Made by a program: the position numbers and the translations under genes. Of a stretch of DNA of 64,000 nt, positions 47,605-57,278 are shown piece after piece (the first letter of the stretch is position 1; each line of letters starts with the position of its first letter). The stretch spans positions 315,307 through 379,306 of the forward strand of contig NW_008705569.1 of the NCBI RefSeq assembly GCF_000186865.1, written 5' to 3'. Below the pieces are notes generated by a model. That model made no database searches, had not been told where the DNA came from, and saw nothing but the letters and a program-made list of their open reading frames with translations. Source of the stretch: Aureococcus anophagefferens. Lineage: Eukaryota > Sar > Pelagophyceae > Pelagomonadales > Pelagomonadaceae.

Positions 47605-47979
47605 ATGTCGCACCGGGGCGTCCTCCAGCTAAAAAGCCTCGTCGTGCGCTACTGCCCCCACGGCGGCAGCTCGCGCGGCGCGCGCGAGTTCGTGCGCGAC
47701 AAGTTCGCGGCCTTCGCCGAGGCCAACGCGTCCGTGGACTGCCGCGCCGAGCTCGGCCGCGGCAAGCACCCCGTCGTCAAAGGCGCGTACGTCTGGGGCG
47801 AGGACAAGGTCGCCGACGGCCGGAACCTGTCGGCGGCCGAGATCCTGAAGGTCGCCGAGGGCCTGCGGAACACGTCCGGGCGCAAGATGAAGCGCTTCGA
47901 CAAGCCCGTGCTCTCCATGACGCCGTCGATCCAGGGGCCCGCGTCCGCGTCGCGGAAGCTCGGCGTCAAGCTGCGGTAG
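47605..47979 (+). CDS. MRPL43: Mitochondrial ribosomal protein mL43
   Basis: The product has 124 residues. The L51/S25/CI-B8 domain is evident: QLKSLVVRYCPHGGSSRGAREFVRDKFAAFAEANASVDCRAELGRGKHPVVKGAYVWG. This matches mL43 (yeast MRPL51) in length and motif. It belongs to the mitochondrial large subunit; the N-terminus is short, as in other family members that lack a long transit peptide. It is divergent to the membrane protein gene (190 bp). Confidence 0.9.
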   Translation: MSHRGVLQLKSLVVRYCPHGGSSRGAREFVRDKFAAFAEANASVDCRAELGRGKHPVVKGAYVWGEDKVADGRNLSAAEILKVAEGLRNTSGRKMKRFDKPVLSMTPSIQGPASASRKLGVKLR

Positions 47980-48025
47980 GGCTGTTTTAAGGCGAGCGAC
48001 GTTGCTTAGACTGAGAGTGCCGCGC

Positions 48026-48970
48026 CTACTTCTTCTTCTTGGCGCCGAAGAAGGACGCGATGGACTTCGTGCCCTTGGCGGCCTTGGCGAGGTTCGCCTG
48101 CTTCGTCGTGACGACGGCCTTCGCGGCCGCGGCGTCGACCTTGGCGCGCTTCGCCGCCGTGCCGAAGGCGAGCTCGTGGAGCTTCTGCTGCTCGGCCTCG
48201 TGGTGCCAGACCGCGTTCTCGTCGCCCGGCGCGGCGCCGGCCGCCGCGCCCTGGGGCAGGCCCGGGAAGACCTCGTTGAGCGCGAAGCCGAGGGCCGAGG
48301 CGAGCTTCGCGGCCCAGGCGTCGTCGACGTACTCGCAGACGGCCTGGCAGCCCCGGAGCCGGCTCTTGCGCGACGGCCCGTCGCCCTCCGCCGCCGCGCC
48401 CGCGGTCGACGCGGCGACGAACGCGGAATCGGACGCGGCCGCGACCTCGGGCCGCGCCTTCGTCGCCGCGTCGAGCGTCGCCGCGACGCGGTCCGCCTTG
48501 GCCCGCAGCCAGGCCAGGCACCCGGCCTCGTCGAGGCGCACGAGCCGCATGTCCTCGTCGTAGGCGGCGTGCTTCTCGCACAGCGCGCCCAGATCGCCGA
48601 GGTCGAGCTGCAGCAGCTCCAGCAGCGCCCGGCAGCCGTGCCGCTCCGCGCCGTCGGCGACGATCTGCTCCAGGGGCGCGAACTTGCCCCGGAGCTCCGC
48701 GGGCCGCCCGTTGAGAATCGCGAGGAGCGAGAACCGCGCGTCGTAGGGCGTCGCCAGGACGACGCCCGTCTCGGAGACGACGCCGCCGTCGACGAACCAG
48801 GCGCCGAAGGAAGCGGTCTTGCGCTGGAGCTCGAGGAGCCGCGCGCCGCGCCGCGCGAAGAGCACCTCGTCGACGCCGCGCGGGTGCGGCAGGCGCGTCG
48901 CCTCGAGCTTGTCGCCGGCTTGGAGGGTGGCGTCGCTGACGAAGGCGATCTTGCGCTTCGAGGGAGGCAT
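48026..48970 (-). CDS. RNASEH2B: Ribonuclease H2 subunit B with PCNA-interacting tail
   Basis: The product has 314 residues. The Ydr279-type fold is indicated by the N-terminal strand pattern (RLPHPRGVDEVLFARRGARLLELQR), SFGAWFVDGGVVSETGVVLATPYDARFSLL near 54-83, and the helical region (DDAWAAKLASALGFAL). RNase H2 removes ribonucleotides from DNA; subunit B is the scaffold. The last residues TKSIASFFGAKKKK form a PIP box (IxxFF at about 305-309), the docking site for PCNA that recruits RNase H2 to replication forks. Start ATG 48970 is followed by a basic stretch. Confidence 0.88.
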   Translation of the reverse strand: MPPSKRKIAFVSDATLQAGDKLEATRLPHPRGVDEVLFARRGARLLELQRKTASFGAWFVDGGVVSETGVVLATPYDARFSLLAILNGRPAELRGKFAPLEQIVADGAERHGCRALLELLQLDLGDLGALCEKHAAYDEDMRLVRLDEAGCLAWLRAKADRVAATLDAATKARPEVAAASDSAFVAASTAGAAAEGDGPSRKSRLRGCQAVCEYVDDAWAAKLASALGFALNEVFPGLPQGAAAGAAPGDENAVWHHEAEQQKLHELAFGTAAKRAKVDAAAAKAVVTTKQANLAKAAKGTKSIASFFGAKKKK

Positions 48971-49117
48971 CGTGGCGGTGCACGCGGCCGGAGGCGACGA
49001 TTCAGCGCACTGCGTTTGAAAATGAGAGGGCTCAGATTACAATTGTGGCCGGGGTCAACAAAACTCGTATCTTACCTTGCACTCCAGATTAGCTGACCAC
49101 CAAGCAGCCCGGGCGCG

Positions 49118-51094
49118 ATGGGCAGGCCAAGCCCCAGGGCATGGCCCGCCCTGCTGGCCGCCGTGGGCCTCGCCTTCGCCGCGGTGTCGTGGCGGACCCG
49201 AACCGACGCGCCGACGGCGGCGCTCAACGCCGCAGCCCCTCTCGAAGCCACCGGCGAGACGAAGCAGGACCTCGCGAAGCTCGCGGCGGCGGCGGAGACG
49301 CGCCCCCACGTCGTCTTCGTCATGCTGGACGACGTGGGCTTCAACGACGTGGGCTACGCGTCGAGCGACCTCGGCGAGATGACGCCCTTCCTCGACGGTC
49401 TGATGGCCGACGGCGTCCGCGTCGACCGACTCTACGGGCAGCAGGTCTGCACGCCGTCGCGCGCGGCCATGCTCACGGGCAAGCTGCCCATCCACCTCGA
49501 GCTCCAGCACTGGCAGGTCGCGCCGTCCGAGCCCTGGGGCCTGCCGACGCGCGAGGCGACCCTGGCCCAGTACCTGAAAGCGCTCGGCTACTCGACGCAC
49601 ATGGTCGGCAAGTGGCACCTGGGCCACTACAACAACGCGTCGACGCCCCTGAACCGGGGCTTCGACTCCTTCTACGGGTTCTACAGCGGCGGCGTCGACT
49701 ACCTGACGCACGTGAGCCAGGAGGCGTGCCTCAACCGCACGGACTTCGACGACGACGACTTCCGGCGGACGGACCACGCGACGCGGAGCCCCGACGACGA
49801 CGCGCTGGACGAGGAGGGCCGCAGCGCCCACGTCTACGTCAAGGACCCGTCGACGGGCTACGTCTGGCGCTGCTATCGAGATTTGTGGGACGACGAGCGA
49901 CCGGTCACCGACGCGCACGGCCAGCACCAGACGTCGCTCATGAACGAGCGGGCCATCGCCGTGCTCGAGCGCCACGCCGTCGAAAAGAAGTCCGAGCCCG
50001 TCTTCGCCTACGTGAGCTACCCGAACGCGCACCTGCCGCTCCAGCCGCCGACGGAGCTGCTCGAAAGGCGCAACGCGACGCTGCTGGACATCCCGAACCA
50101 CGACCGGAAGAACTTCGCGGCGCTCATGATGAACGCCGACGAATCGCTGGCGAACCTGACGAACCGGGGCCTGAAGGCCACGGGCCTCTACGACACCGCG
50201 GTCATCGTGATCGCGAGCGACAACGGCGGGCAGGTCAGCGCGATGGGCGGCGGGTCCAACTACCCGCTCCGCGGCGAGAAGAAGTATTTGTTCGAGGGCG
50301 GCGTCCGCGCCCACGCCGTCATCCACAGCCCCCTGCTCCCGCGGGCCGCGCGGGGGTCGTCGTACGGGAAGCTCATGCACATGTCCGACTGGCTGCCCAC
50401 GCTCCTCCAGGGCGCCCTCGGCGCGTCGGCCGACGAGCTCGCGGGCCTGAAATTGCCCCGGGGCGTCGTCAACGACTACGGCGCCATCGACGGCGTCGAC
50501 CACTGGGCGCACGTCGTCGGCGCTGTTGACGCGGCCGCCGCGGCGCCGCGCGACGAGCTCCTCCTGAACATCGACTACCTCGACGGGTCCGGCGACTACC
50601 TGGGCTACTTCCGGGCGGCGCTGATCATCGGCGACTGGAAGTTCATCTACAACGAGAAGAACATCTCCTGGTTCGCGCCGTCCGACGAGCCGAACTTCCA
50701 CCTCAACAACATCCACGTCTCCGGCCGGCTCACGGCGCTCTACAACGTCACGGCGGACCCGGGCGAGCGCAACGACCTCAAGAGCCACTACCCGGCGCAG
50801 ATGAAGCGCATGCTCAAGAAGATCCAAAACGGCTACCTGCCGACGATGCTCGTGTCGAACTACCGCGGCGAGGACGACGGCTGCTACGAGGCCTGGGACG
50901 ACGGCAACTTCGTCAAGCCCTGGGTCAGCGACCTGCGCGAGGGCGAGAACGCCAGGGCGGCGCTCGTCGCCGACGCGCGCGCGGACTACGAGGGCGCGGC
51001 CTTCGGCGACGACGGCACCTACGCCGTCGACGACGACGCGGACATCGCGACGACGCTCGCGGACCTCGACGCCCTCATCGACGCGCGGAGGTAA
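49118..51094 (+). CDS. Arylsulfatase (formylglycine-dependent sulfatase)
   Basis: The product has 658 residues. A signal-anchor (WPALLAAVGLAFAAVSW) is followed by the sulfatase fold: VVFVMLDDVGFNDVGY with metal-binding D71 and D72, the formylglycine signature C111-T-P-S-R in VCTPSRAAMLTGKLP, MVGKWHLGHY near 163, and ASDNGGQVS near 365. It resembles arylsulfatase B. Cysteine 111 is the residue converted to formylglycine. Such enzymes release sulfate from carbohydrate or aryl esters, probably outside the cell or in vacuoles. A charged Asp-rich C-terminus follows residue 600. Confidence 0.92.
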   Translation: MGRPSPRAWPALLAAVGLAFAAVSWRTRTDAPTAALNAAAPLEATGETKQDLAKLAAAAETRPHVVFVMLDDVGFNDVGYASSDLGEMTPFLDGLMADGVRVDRLYGQQVCTPSRAAMLTGKLPIHLELQHWQVAPSEPWGLPTREATLAQYLKALGYSTHMVGKWHLGHYNNASTPLNRGFDSFYGFYSGGVDYLTHVSQEACLNRTDFDDDDFRRTDHATRSPDDDALDEEGRSAHVYVKDPSTGYVWRCYRDLWDDERPVTDAHGQHQTSLMNERAIAVLERHAVEKKSEPVFAYVSYPNAHLPLQPPTELLERRNATLLDIPNHDRKNFAALMMNADESLANLTNRGLKATGLYDTAVIVIASDNGGQVSAMGGGSNYPLRGEKKYLFEGGVRAHAVIHSPLLPRAARGSSYGKLMHMSDWLPTLLQGALGASADELAGLKLPRGVVNDYGAIDGVDHWAHVVGAVDAAAAAPRDELLLNIDYLDGSGDYLGYFRAALIIGDWKFIYNEKNISWFAPSDEPNFHLNNIHVSGRLTALYNVTADPGERNDLKSHYPAQMKRMLKKIQNGYLPTMLVSNYRGEDDGCYEAWDDGNFVKPWVSDLREGENARAALVADARADYEGAAFGDDGTYAVDDDADIATTLADLDALIDARR

Positions 51095-51256
51095 CGGGGC
51101 GTCCTATTTTTTCGCCGGCGGAAAAAAGGCACCTTCATCTACAACGAAAAAAACTCTCATCTTTGCCATGAAATAACCGCCTCAAGCAAACGATTCAGTG
51201 ATACATCGACAAACGACCGCGCTACCGATGGTCCGCGGCCAGTGAATACACGTAGC

Positions 51257-51997
51257 ATGGGGCCCTGCTTAGCGAAGCCGGCGGCGTCGGCCGTGTCGCC
51301 GGAGAAGCCGGCGGACGCGAGCCCCGCGCCGGCGAACGGGGACGCGCCGCCGAAGCGGCAGCGGCGGCCGAGCAGGACGGCCATCGAGAACAACATCGAC
51401 CTGAACGACGAGGAGCAGCTCGACCGCGTCATGATGCAGATCATGGAGGACCCGGCGGACCTCGCCGACTTCCAGGCCTTCGCCCTCGACAAATCCAGCG
51501 AGGAGGAGATCGATCTGTGGACGGACATCGACGAGTACGTGAAGCAGTTTGCGATCTGCGACGACGACGAGGGCGACACGGACGAGGAGAAGCTCACGCG
51601 CAGGCTCGAGGTCGAGCGCATGCTCGAGAAGCACTTCTGCGACGGCGGGCCCGCGACGAAGCTCAACATCCCCCCGGAGCTCATCGTCGACCTCCGGAAG
51701 CTCTTCGACGAGAAGAACTACCACACGACGATCTGGTTCCCGCTGCGCACGGCCCTCGTCCACGACATGGCCATGCGCCAGCTCAAGCCCTACATCGAGC
51801 ACCAGCGCGAGATCATGGGCACGGCCGCGGGCGGCGTGAAGGCCCACGCGAACAAGCGACGGGAGGGCTCGCGCATCGCGCGCAAGTCCGCCAACGCGCG
51901 CTTCGACAGCGACATGCACGCCGCCATGCGCAACGCGCGCCAGACCATCTCCGAGCGCAAGGCGAACTCGCCCCCGGCGTCGCCGACGGCCGCGTAG
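51257..51997 (+). CDS. RGS-like protein with dual-acylation N-terminus
   Basis: The product has 246 residues from MGPCLAKPAASAV; the frame opens at 51242 but this ATG gives Gly2 and Cys4, a likely myristoyl/palmitoyl membrane anchor. Residues about 55-190 resemble an RGS fold: ADLADFQAFALDKSSEEEIDLWTDIDEYVKQF, then EVERMLEKHFCDGGPATKLNIPPELIVDLRKLFDE and a helix to LKPYIEHQREI. RGS domains accelerate GTP hydrolysis on G-alpha or scaffold signalling. The match is by pattern and length only, and the Asp-rich loop is atypical. Confidence 0.6.
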   Translation: MGPCLAKPAASAVSPEKPADASPAPANGDAPPKRQRRPSRTAIENNIDLNDEEQLDRVMMQIMEDPADLADFQAFALDKSSEEEIDLWTDIDEYVKQFAICDDDEGDTDEEKLTRRLEVERMLEKHFCDGGPATKLNIPPELIVDLRKLFDEKNYHTTIWFPLRTALVHDMAMRQLKPYIEHQREIMGTAAGGVKAHANKRREGSRIARKSANARFDSDMHAAMRNARQTISERKANSPPASPTAA

Positions 51998-52314
51998 GCC
52001 GCGCGCGGCCCCGGGCCCCCGCGGCCGTCGATCCGCGCCGCGCGGCGCTCCCCGGGGCCCGACCTAGCATGCACAGAGAGCCGCCGGGGGACGGCGCGTC
52101 AATGTCCCCTTGTTGAAGCGTTGTCTGTGCACACCGTGTGTCGAGCCTCGAGATCTCGTTGCGAAGATCTTGTCGGGATCTTGCCGTGCACGCACTGCAC
52201 CCATAATAATAGTGATCGCTAACGGCGCGCTGCCCTCGCTGGCTCGATTCTGTCGCGAGGTGGGCAGCCCAAAAGCCTGGCTGCGACGACGGTCGTCGCT
52301 CTCGCAAAGGCCGA
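51998..52314. other. Intergenic region upstream of the PLP enzyme
   Basis: These 317 bases separate the RGS-like gene stop and the next start, same strand. The distal half (from about 52080) is AT-richer and includes CCATAATAATAGTGATCG. No gene, RNA or repeat is recognised; it presumably holds a 3' UTR and a promoter. Confidence 0.4.
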
Positions 52315-53472
52315 ATGAGCGAATTGAAACTACACAAGCCGCAGCGCAAGCAAGTGCGCACGCGCAGCGTGAAGAGCCTGCGCACGCCGAACCTCATCTG
52401 CTATGAGCACGTGCTCAAGGCCAACGCCGCGCGCATGCGGTCGCGCGCCGAGCGTCTGGGTTGCGAGCTGCGGCCGCACTTCAAGACCGTGAAGACGCTC
52501 GGCGCGGCGACGATCGCGACGGGCGGCACGAAGCGAAAGCTCACGGTCAGCACGCTCGCCGAGGCCTTCTTCCTCGAGGCCGGCGGCTTCGACGACATCG
52601 TCTACGCCGTGCCGCTCACGCCCGACAAGATCGACGACGTCGAAGATCTGTCGTGTCGGCTCGAAAAGTTCTACGTCATGGTCGACCACATGGACCAGGT
52701 GACGCCGCTCCTGGAGAGGATGGAGGGGGAACCGGTGGTGAAGGTGCTCGTGGGCGTCGATTGCGGCTACCACCGCGACGGCGTCGATCCGGACGATCCG
52801 GAGTCGCTGAAACTCGTGGAGGCCATCGTCGCCTGCGAGGACCTCGAGTTCGCGGGGTTGTACACGCACGGGGGCCACAGCTACGACTGCGCGTCCGTCG
52901 AGGACGTGCGCGCGATCGCGCGGGCCGAGCGCGACAACACCGTCGCGTTCGCCGACAAGGTGCGGCGGGCGGGCTTCGCGGTGCCCTGCGTGGGCGTCGG
53001 CAGCACGCCGACGTGCTCGAACCCGCCGGAGCACCTCGACGGCGTCGACGAGATGCACCCGGGGAACTTTCTGTACTACGACACGACGCAGCTGAGGCTC
53101 GGGTCCTGCGCGTCCGTGGACGACGTCGCCGTGCGCGTCATCACGCGCGTCGTGGGCCACTACAAGAGGTCGAACATCTTGCTCATCGACGCGGGCTGGA
53201 CGGGCCTGTCGGCCCAGGGCAAGGAGTGCGGCTACGGCGCGATCCCGAAGCACCCGGAGCTCGCGATCGTCACGCTGAAGCAGGAGTGCGGCGAGATCAC
53301 GACGCGCGACGGGAGCCCGCTGAACTTCGAATCCTACCCCATCGGCACGATCCTCGAGGTCGCGCCCCACCACTCCTGCGCCGCGACCCACCAGCACGCG
53401 GAGTGCCACGTCGTTCGCGATGAATTCAGCGGGCTCATTCTGGACTCGTGGCCCATCTGCAAGGGCTGGTAA
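52315..53472 (+). CDS. D-serine-dehydratase-like PLP enzyme (fold type III)
   Basis: The product has 385 residues. The alanine-racemase-like barrel carries the PLP lysine K57 in LRPHFKTVKT, then VKVLVGVDCGYHRDGV (about 143-158), HGGHSYDC (about 185) and VGVGSTPTCSNPP. The C-terminal zinc ligands are in the His/Cys-rich APHHSCAATHQHAECHVV (about 345-362), as in eukaryotic DSD1. That suggests D-serine ammonia-lyase or D-threo-3-hydroxyaspartate dehydratase, giving pyruvate or oxaloacetate plus ammonium. No targeting peptide is seen. D-amino acid use would fit nitrogen scavenging (inference). Confidence 0.88.
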   Translation: MSELKLHKPQRKQVRTRSVKSLRTPNLICYEHVLKANAARMRSRAERLGCELRPHFKTVKTLGAATIATGGTKRKLTVSTLAEAFFLEAGGFDDIVYAVPLTPDKIDDVEDLSCRLEKFYVMVDHMDQVTPLLERMEGEPVVKVLVGVDCGYHRDGVDPDDPESLKLVEAIVACEDLEFAGLYTHGGHSYDCASVEDVRAIARAERDNTVAFADKVRRAGFAVPCVGVGSTPTCSNPPEHLDGVDEMHPGNFLYYDTTQLRLGSCASVDDVAVRVITRVVGHYKRSNILLIDAGWTGLSAQGKECGYGAIPKHPELAIVTLKQECGEITTRDGSPLNFESYPIGTILEVAPHHSCAATHQHAECHVVRDEFSGLILDSWPICKGW

Positions 53473-53515
53473 CATTTTAACAGGACCGTCGACCGAACGC
53501 CGGACGCCCCGAGTG

Positions 53516-56180
53516 TTAGCATGAGAAGAACCCGGACGCGACGCCCCAGGCGTCGTCGAAGTAGCCCGCGGCGCGGACGCCGCCGACGCCCGTCCACCGC
53601 GCGTCCTCGTCGACCAGAACGAAGTCCGGGAGCATGTTCGAGAAGGGCGCGCGCGTGTGGGGCTGGTTCGACGCGAACGTCGTCGTCGCGAGCCACGCGA
53701 GCGTTTCCGCGCGGCTCGCGGTGACGACGAGGTCGAGGCGGCCCGCCGGCGACGGCGCGAGGAACGCGGCGCCGGGCCCGTCCGCGGCGTCGACGGCGCA
53801 GTCCCCGACGCGCAGCGCGCCGCCGACGTCGCGCACGGGCCAGCCGTCCGTGTCCGGGAAGCGGTCCTGGGCCCGCAGGCCGAGGTAGAGGAAGCGGTGC
53901 GAGTTCCGCAGCGGCGCCGCGTCGGCCAGGGACACGACGCGCGTGCTCGTCCGCGCCCAGACGTAGTGGTTCGACGCGACGTAGGTGGCCAACGCGAGCT
54001 CGGCGTCGGAGTAGTCCCGGGGCAGCACGACGACCCAGGGCTCGGCGAAGAAGTGGCGCATGGGGCCCCGGAGCTCCGGCGGGCGCCGCGGCGGCGCCGC
54101 GCACGGCGCCCAGGACGCATTCTCCCGGCACAGATCCAAGGAGTCGCAGCAGGTCTCCGGCGCGTCGACGCGGTCGCCGTCGATGGTCAACGGCAGCGCC
54201 GCGAGGGCCTCGCCGGCGAGCGCGAGGCGCCGCGCGTTCCGCGTCTCGAGCGAAGCGTTGGATTTGAACGTCGCGAACGCGCGCGCGCCCGGGTCCGGCC
54301 GGTCCACCACGCGCAGGCCGAAGCGGCCGCCGTAGGTCTGGGGCGACCCGGCGACGACCGTGACGGGGCCCTTCGCCAAGACGTCGGCCAGCGTCGTCCG
54401 GCGCGCGGCCGCGGCCGCGAGCGTGAAGGCCCGCGCCGCGTCGTCGTGGACCGCGCCGCCGTCGTTGGGCCGCGCCGTGTCCCACCACCAGTGGTCCGCG
54501 TCGACGGAGTCCAACTCGACGTCGGCGCCGTGCTCGTCGAGGAGCCGCGCGACCTTGCGGCCGAACCACGGGCTCACGGTGCGATCCCGGGACGCCACCC
54601 GCACGAGCGCCTTCGCGCCCCGTAGATTCGCCAGGAAGAGCGCGTTGTCGTTGTCGCCCACAGCGCCCTGGAGCGTCCCCAGGAGCGCGCGGTCCGCGTG
54701 GGCGAGCGCCGTCTCGTGGGTCCATAGATTGTTCGCGTCGCCGTACTCCTCCCTGCTCGACCAGCCGCAGGCGGAGAAGACGCCTCTCACGAGATCCGGG
54801 AAGCGCACGGCGAAGCCCCAGGCGCCGTGGCCGCCCCGCGAGTGGCCGTGGACGACGATGTTTGTGGCGTCCGCGCCGCGGTCGGCGGCGAGGACGCGCA
54901 CCGCCCTTTCCGCGGTCCGCAGGCCCAGGTCCTCCCAGTTGTGGGGGCCCGCGCGGTCCGGGCAGAGCACCCACAGATCCTCGAAGCCGAAGGTGTAGTC
55001 CGCGTCGGCTTCGTCGACCTTGCGCTTGTACGCGTCGGCCTGCGCCTGCGCGGACACGCCGACGCCCGCCAGCGAGAGCACGACCGAATTTCCCGCGCCG
55101 TCCCCGCGCCGCGGGAAGAGGACGCCCGCGGCGCCCAGGGACCCGTCGCCGTCGGCGAAGGTCATGAGCGCGCTCTGGCTCCGCGCGCGGCAGCGCAGCG
55201 CGCCCTTGACGACGACGGCGGCGACGTAGATTTCGTATTCGGCGCAGCCGTCGGCCTCGACGTCGTCGGCGGGGCCGTTTGCGGCGAGGCGCAGGAGCAC
55301 GCTCGTCGTCGACCCGGGCGCCAGGGACACGGGGTCGGCGGCGCCGCCGAGCGCGAAGCCGCCGCCCGCGTCGGTGAGCGTGGCGTGAGCGAACTTCCAG
55401 GCCGTCGGACTGAGGTTTCGAAGTTCCAGACACAGCACGGCCGCGTCGTTGACGAAGCGACCGCGGACGAGGTCCGGCGCGGCGCCGACGACTTTGGCCG
55501 CGAGGCCGACGTGCTTCGTGTGGACCCAGGTGGCGGCGCAGGAGAATTGCAGCGGCAGCTTCCCTCTTACCCGCGAGACCACGTCGTAGGCGCCCGCGCC
55601 GAGCTTCAGCGGCGTCGCGTGGCCCCGCCCGTAGACGTCGCCGAGGAGGGGGCCGATAATAACACCGTTGGCGTCCCGGAGCTCGAAGGCGTGGAGCGAC
55701 CGGCACGAGACGGTATAGGTTCCGTTGCGCGTCACGCGCATCTTCCCCGCGACCCAGTACTGCACGTGGATGACGTCCTGGGACGTGCCGAGCGGCGGCG
55801 ATCGCATCAACCCCTGGACGTCGACGTGGTCGTGGCCGAGGCGCGCAGCGCCGTCCGCCGCCGCCGCCGCGTCGCGCCAGCCGCCGAGGTCGCCGCCGTG
55901 CTCCGCGAAGCGCGGCGGCGGCGCGGCGCCGTCGAGCTGCGCGTAGACGCCGCCGTGCGCCGCCAGCGGGTCGCCCTCGTACTCCGTCTTCCCGCTCGGC
56001 CACCTACGTGTGTTTCATTTGTGTGTTGATGACTTGCATCGACGTCGACGCGGCGCCGCGCGGGCCGAGGAAGCGCCAGCCGTCGAAGGTCGCCTTGCCC
56101 TTCTTCACGCGCGGCACGTTCTCCTCGATGCGGATCGCTGCATTGGCGAGCGTCGTCGCGACCGCGATTGCGCGCAGCAT
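53516..56180 (-). CDS. S9-like alpha/beta-hydrolase (prolyl-oligopeptidase-like), two exons
   Basis: Exons 56180-56062 and 56003-53516 give 868 residues. Exon 1 is MLRAIAVATTLANAA (signal-like) to GWRFLGP; exon 2 begins WPSGKTEYEGDPLAAHGG, giving the conserved GWRxLGPWPxGK-EYxGDP start of this family. The catalytic Ser is in HGHSRGGHGAWG, with RDRTVSPWF (Asp) and DADHWWW (His). An N-terminal beta domain precedes it. Intron 56004-56061 (58 nt) fits best as GC-AG (CC/GCGCGG...GTAG/G); an in-frame GT donor 15 bases on would add five residues. The large domain preceding the hydrolase is cadherin-like/beta-sandwich in appearance. Confidence 0.82.
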
Positions 56181-56344
56181 CGCAATGGCTTAGCGGGTCC
56201 CCATGCCTCCTCGATTCACAATGAACCTAATGAACTTCAACGTCGCGAAGTTGCAGTGTCAGTACGGGGTCGAGAGGTGGTCATACTCGGGGTAAATGGA
56301 GGAGAAGTGCGTCGTGGCTTGGTGGAAGCCGTGAGAAAAAAGGC

Positions 56345-57097
56345 TCAGCTCGAGAGGAGCCGGAGCGGCAGCGCGAGGAGGCAGCCCGCCGCGCCGCCGC
56401 CGAAGTGGCCCTGCCACGAGATGCCGCCGCGCGTCAGGTCGGCCATGAGCGTGCCGAAGAGCAGCATGAGCGGGTGCGCGGCCTTGACGTCGCCGAGGAT
56501 GTCCACCGCGGCGTTCGGGCGCAGGACGCTGAGCGCGAGGATCACGCCCGACACCGCGCCCGACGCGCCGACCGTCCGCGTGTGCGCCGGGGAGAGGAGC
56601 GCCGCCGCGACGCCGCCGGCCCAGCCGCACGCGAGGTAGAGCGCGAGGAGGAGCAGCTGGTTGCAGCCGAGCGCGGCCGAGACCTCCGAGCCGACGGCGA
56701 GCAGCGTGAGCATGTTTCCCAGGATGTGGCCGTGGTTCGCGTGCGCGAGCTGGGACTTGAGCAGCCGCTCGTGGCTCAGCGTGTGCCGCGAGATCGCCCA
56801 CGCGTCTAGGTGCACCTTCGCCGGCAGGTAGCACGCCGCGTTGGCGACGACGATCGCGCAGAGCGCCCAGTGCCCCTCGGCCAGCGTCCCGCAGAGCGGC
56901 TCGACGAACGGCGCGACGAAGTGGCTCAGGTCGTGCGGCAGGTCCTGGGACAGCGCGCTCCGGCACTTGTCGACGAGCGACGCGGACCAGTGCGCGCAGG
57001 TCGAAAACTGCGAGCCGACGGCGGCGGCCACGGCGACGGCCGCGACGCTGGCCGTCGCCGCGTCTTTGACGAGGGTCTTGTCGGCGGGGCGCAGCAT
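56345..57097 (-). CDS. Rhomboid-family intramembrane serine protease
   Basis: The product has 250 residues from MLRPADKTLV; longer upstream frames overlap the divergent gene. Hydrophobic helices and the rhomboid motifs are visible: HANHGHILGNMLTLL, catalytic Ser179 in VGASGAVSG, and His241 in GISWQGHFGGGAAG. Together they form the Ser-His dyad that cleaves transmembrane substrates. A leading Ala-rich helix (AATASVAAVAVAAAVG) could be a targeting segment. The organelle (mitochondrion, plastid or ER) cannot be told from sequence alone. Confidence 0.88.
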   Translation of the reverse strand: MLRPADKTLVKDAATASVAAVAVAAAVGSQFSTCAHWSASLVDKCRSALSQDLPHDLSHFVAPFVEPLCGTLAEGHWALCAIVVANAACYLPAKVHLDAWAISRHTLSHERLLKSQLAHANHGHILGNMLTLLAVGSEVSAALGCNQLLLLALYLACGWAGGVAAALLSPAHTRTVGASGAVSGVILALSVLRPNAAVDILGDVKAAHPLMLLFGTLMADLTRGGISWQGHFGGGAAGCLLALPLRLLSS

Positions 57098-57278
57098 GCT
57101 CTCGAGCCTTTTTGCCACGTGACACTTGCAGGCCACTTCGCAAGACGCGCCGATCGATGCTCTCTCGAGCCTTTCAAAGGTTTTGCCACGCTTTGAGCGA
57201 TGTTTCCCAGGCGATGCAAACCCTGATGTCGATCTTTGTGTGGTGATATTGCTCGTAGTATGCCCGCTTCGGCCGCCA
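57098..57278. promoter_or_regulatory. Divergent promoter, rhomboid / chorein-like genes
   Basis: These 181 bases separate the two start codons and are moderately AT-rich. They contain two copies of TCTCGAGCCTTT (about 57100-57111 and 57163-57174), separated by 63 bp. Confidence 0.5.

Noticed and set aside
53334..56003. Long minus-strand open frame in another register over the hydrolase gene.
   Set aside because: It has no motifs and is Arg-rich; the chosen frame carries the conserved start and the Ser-Asp-His triad.
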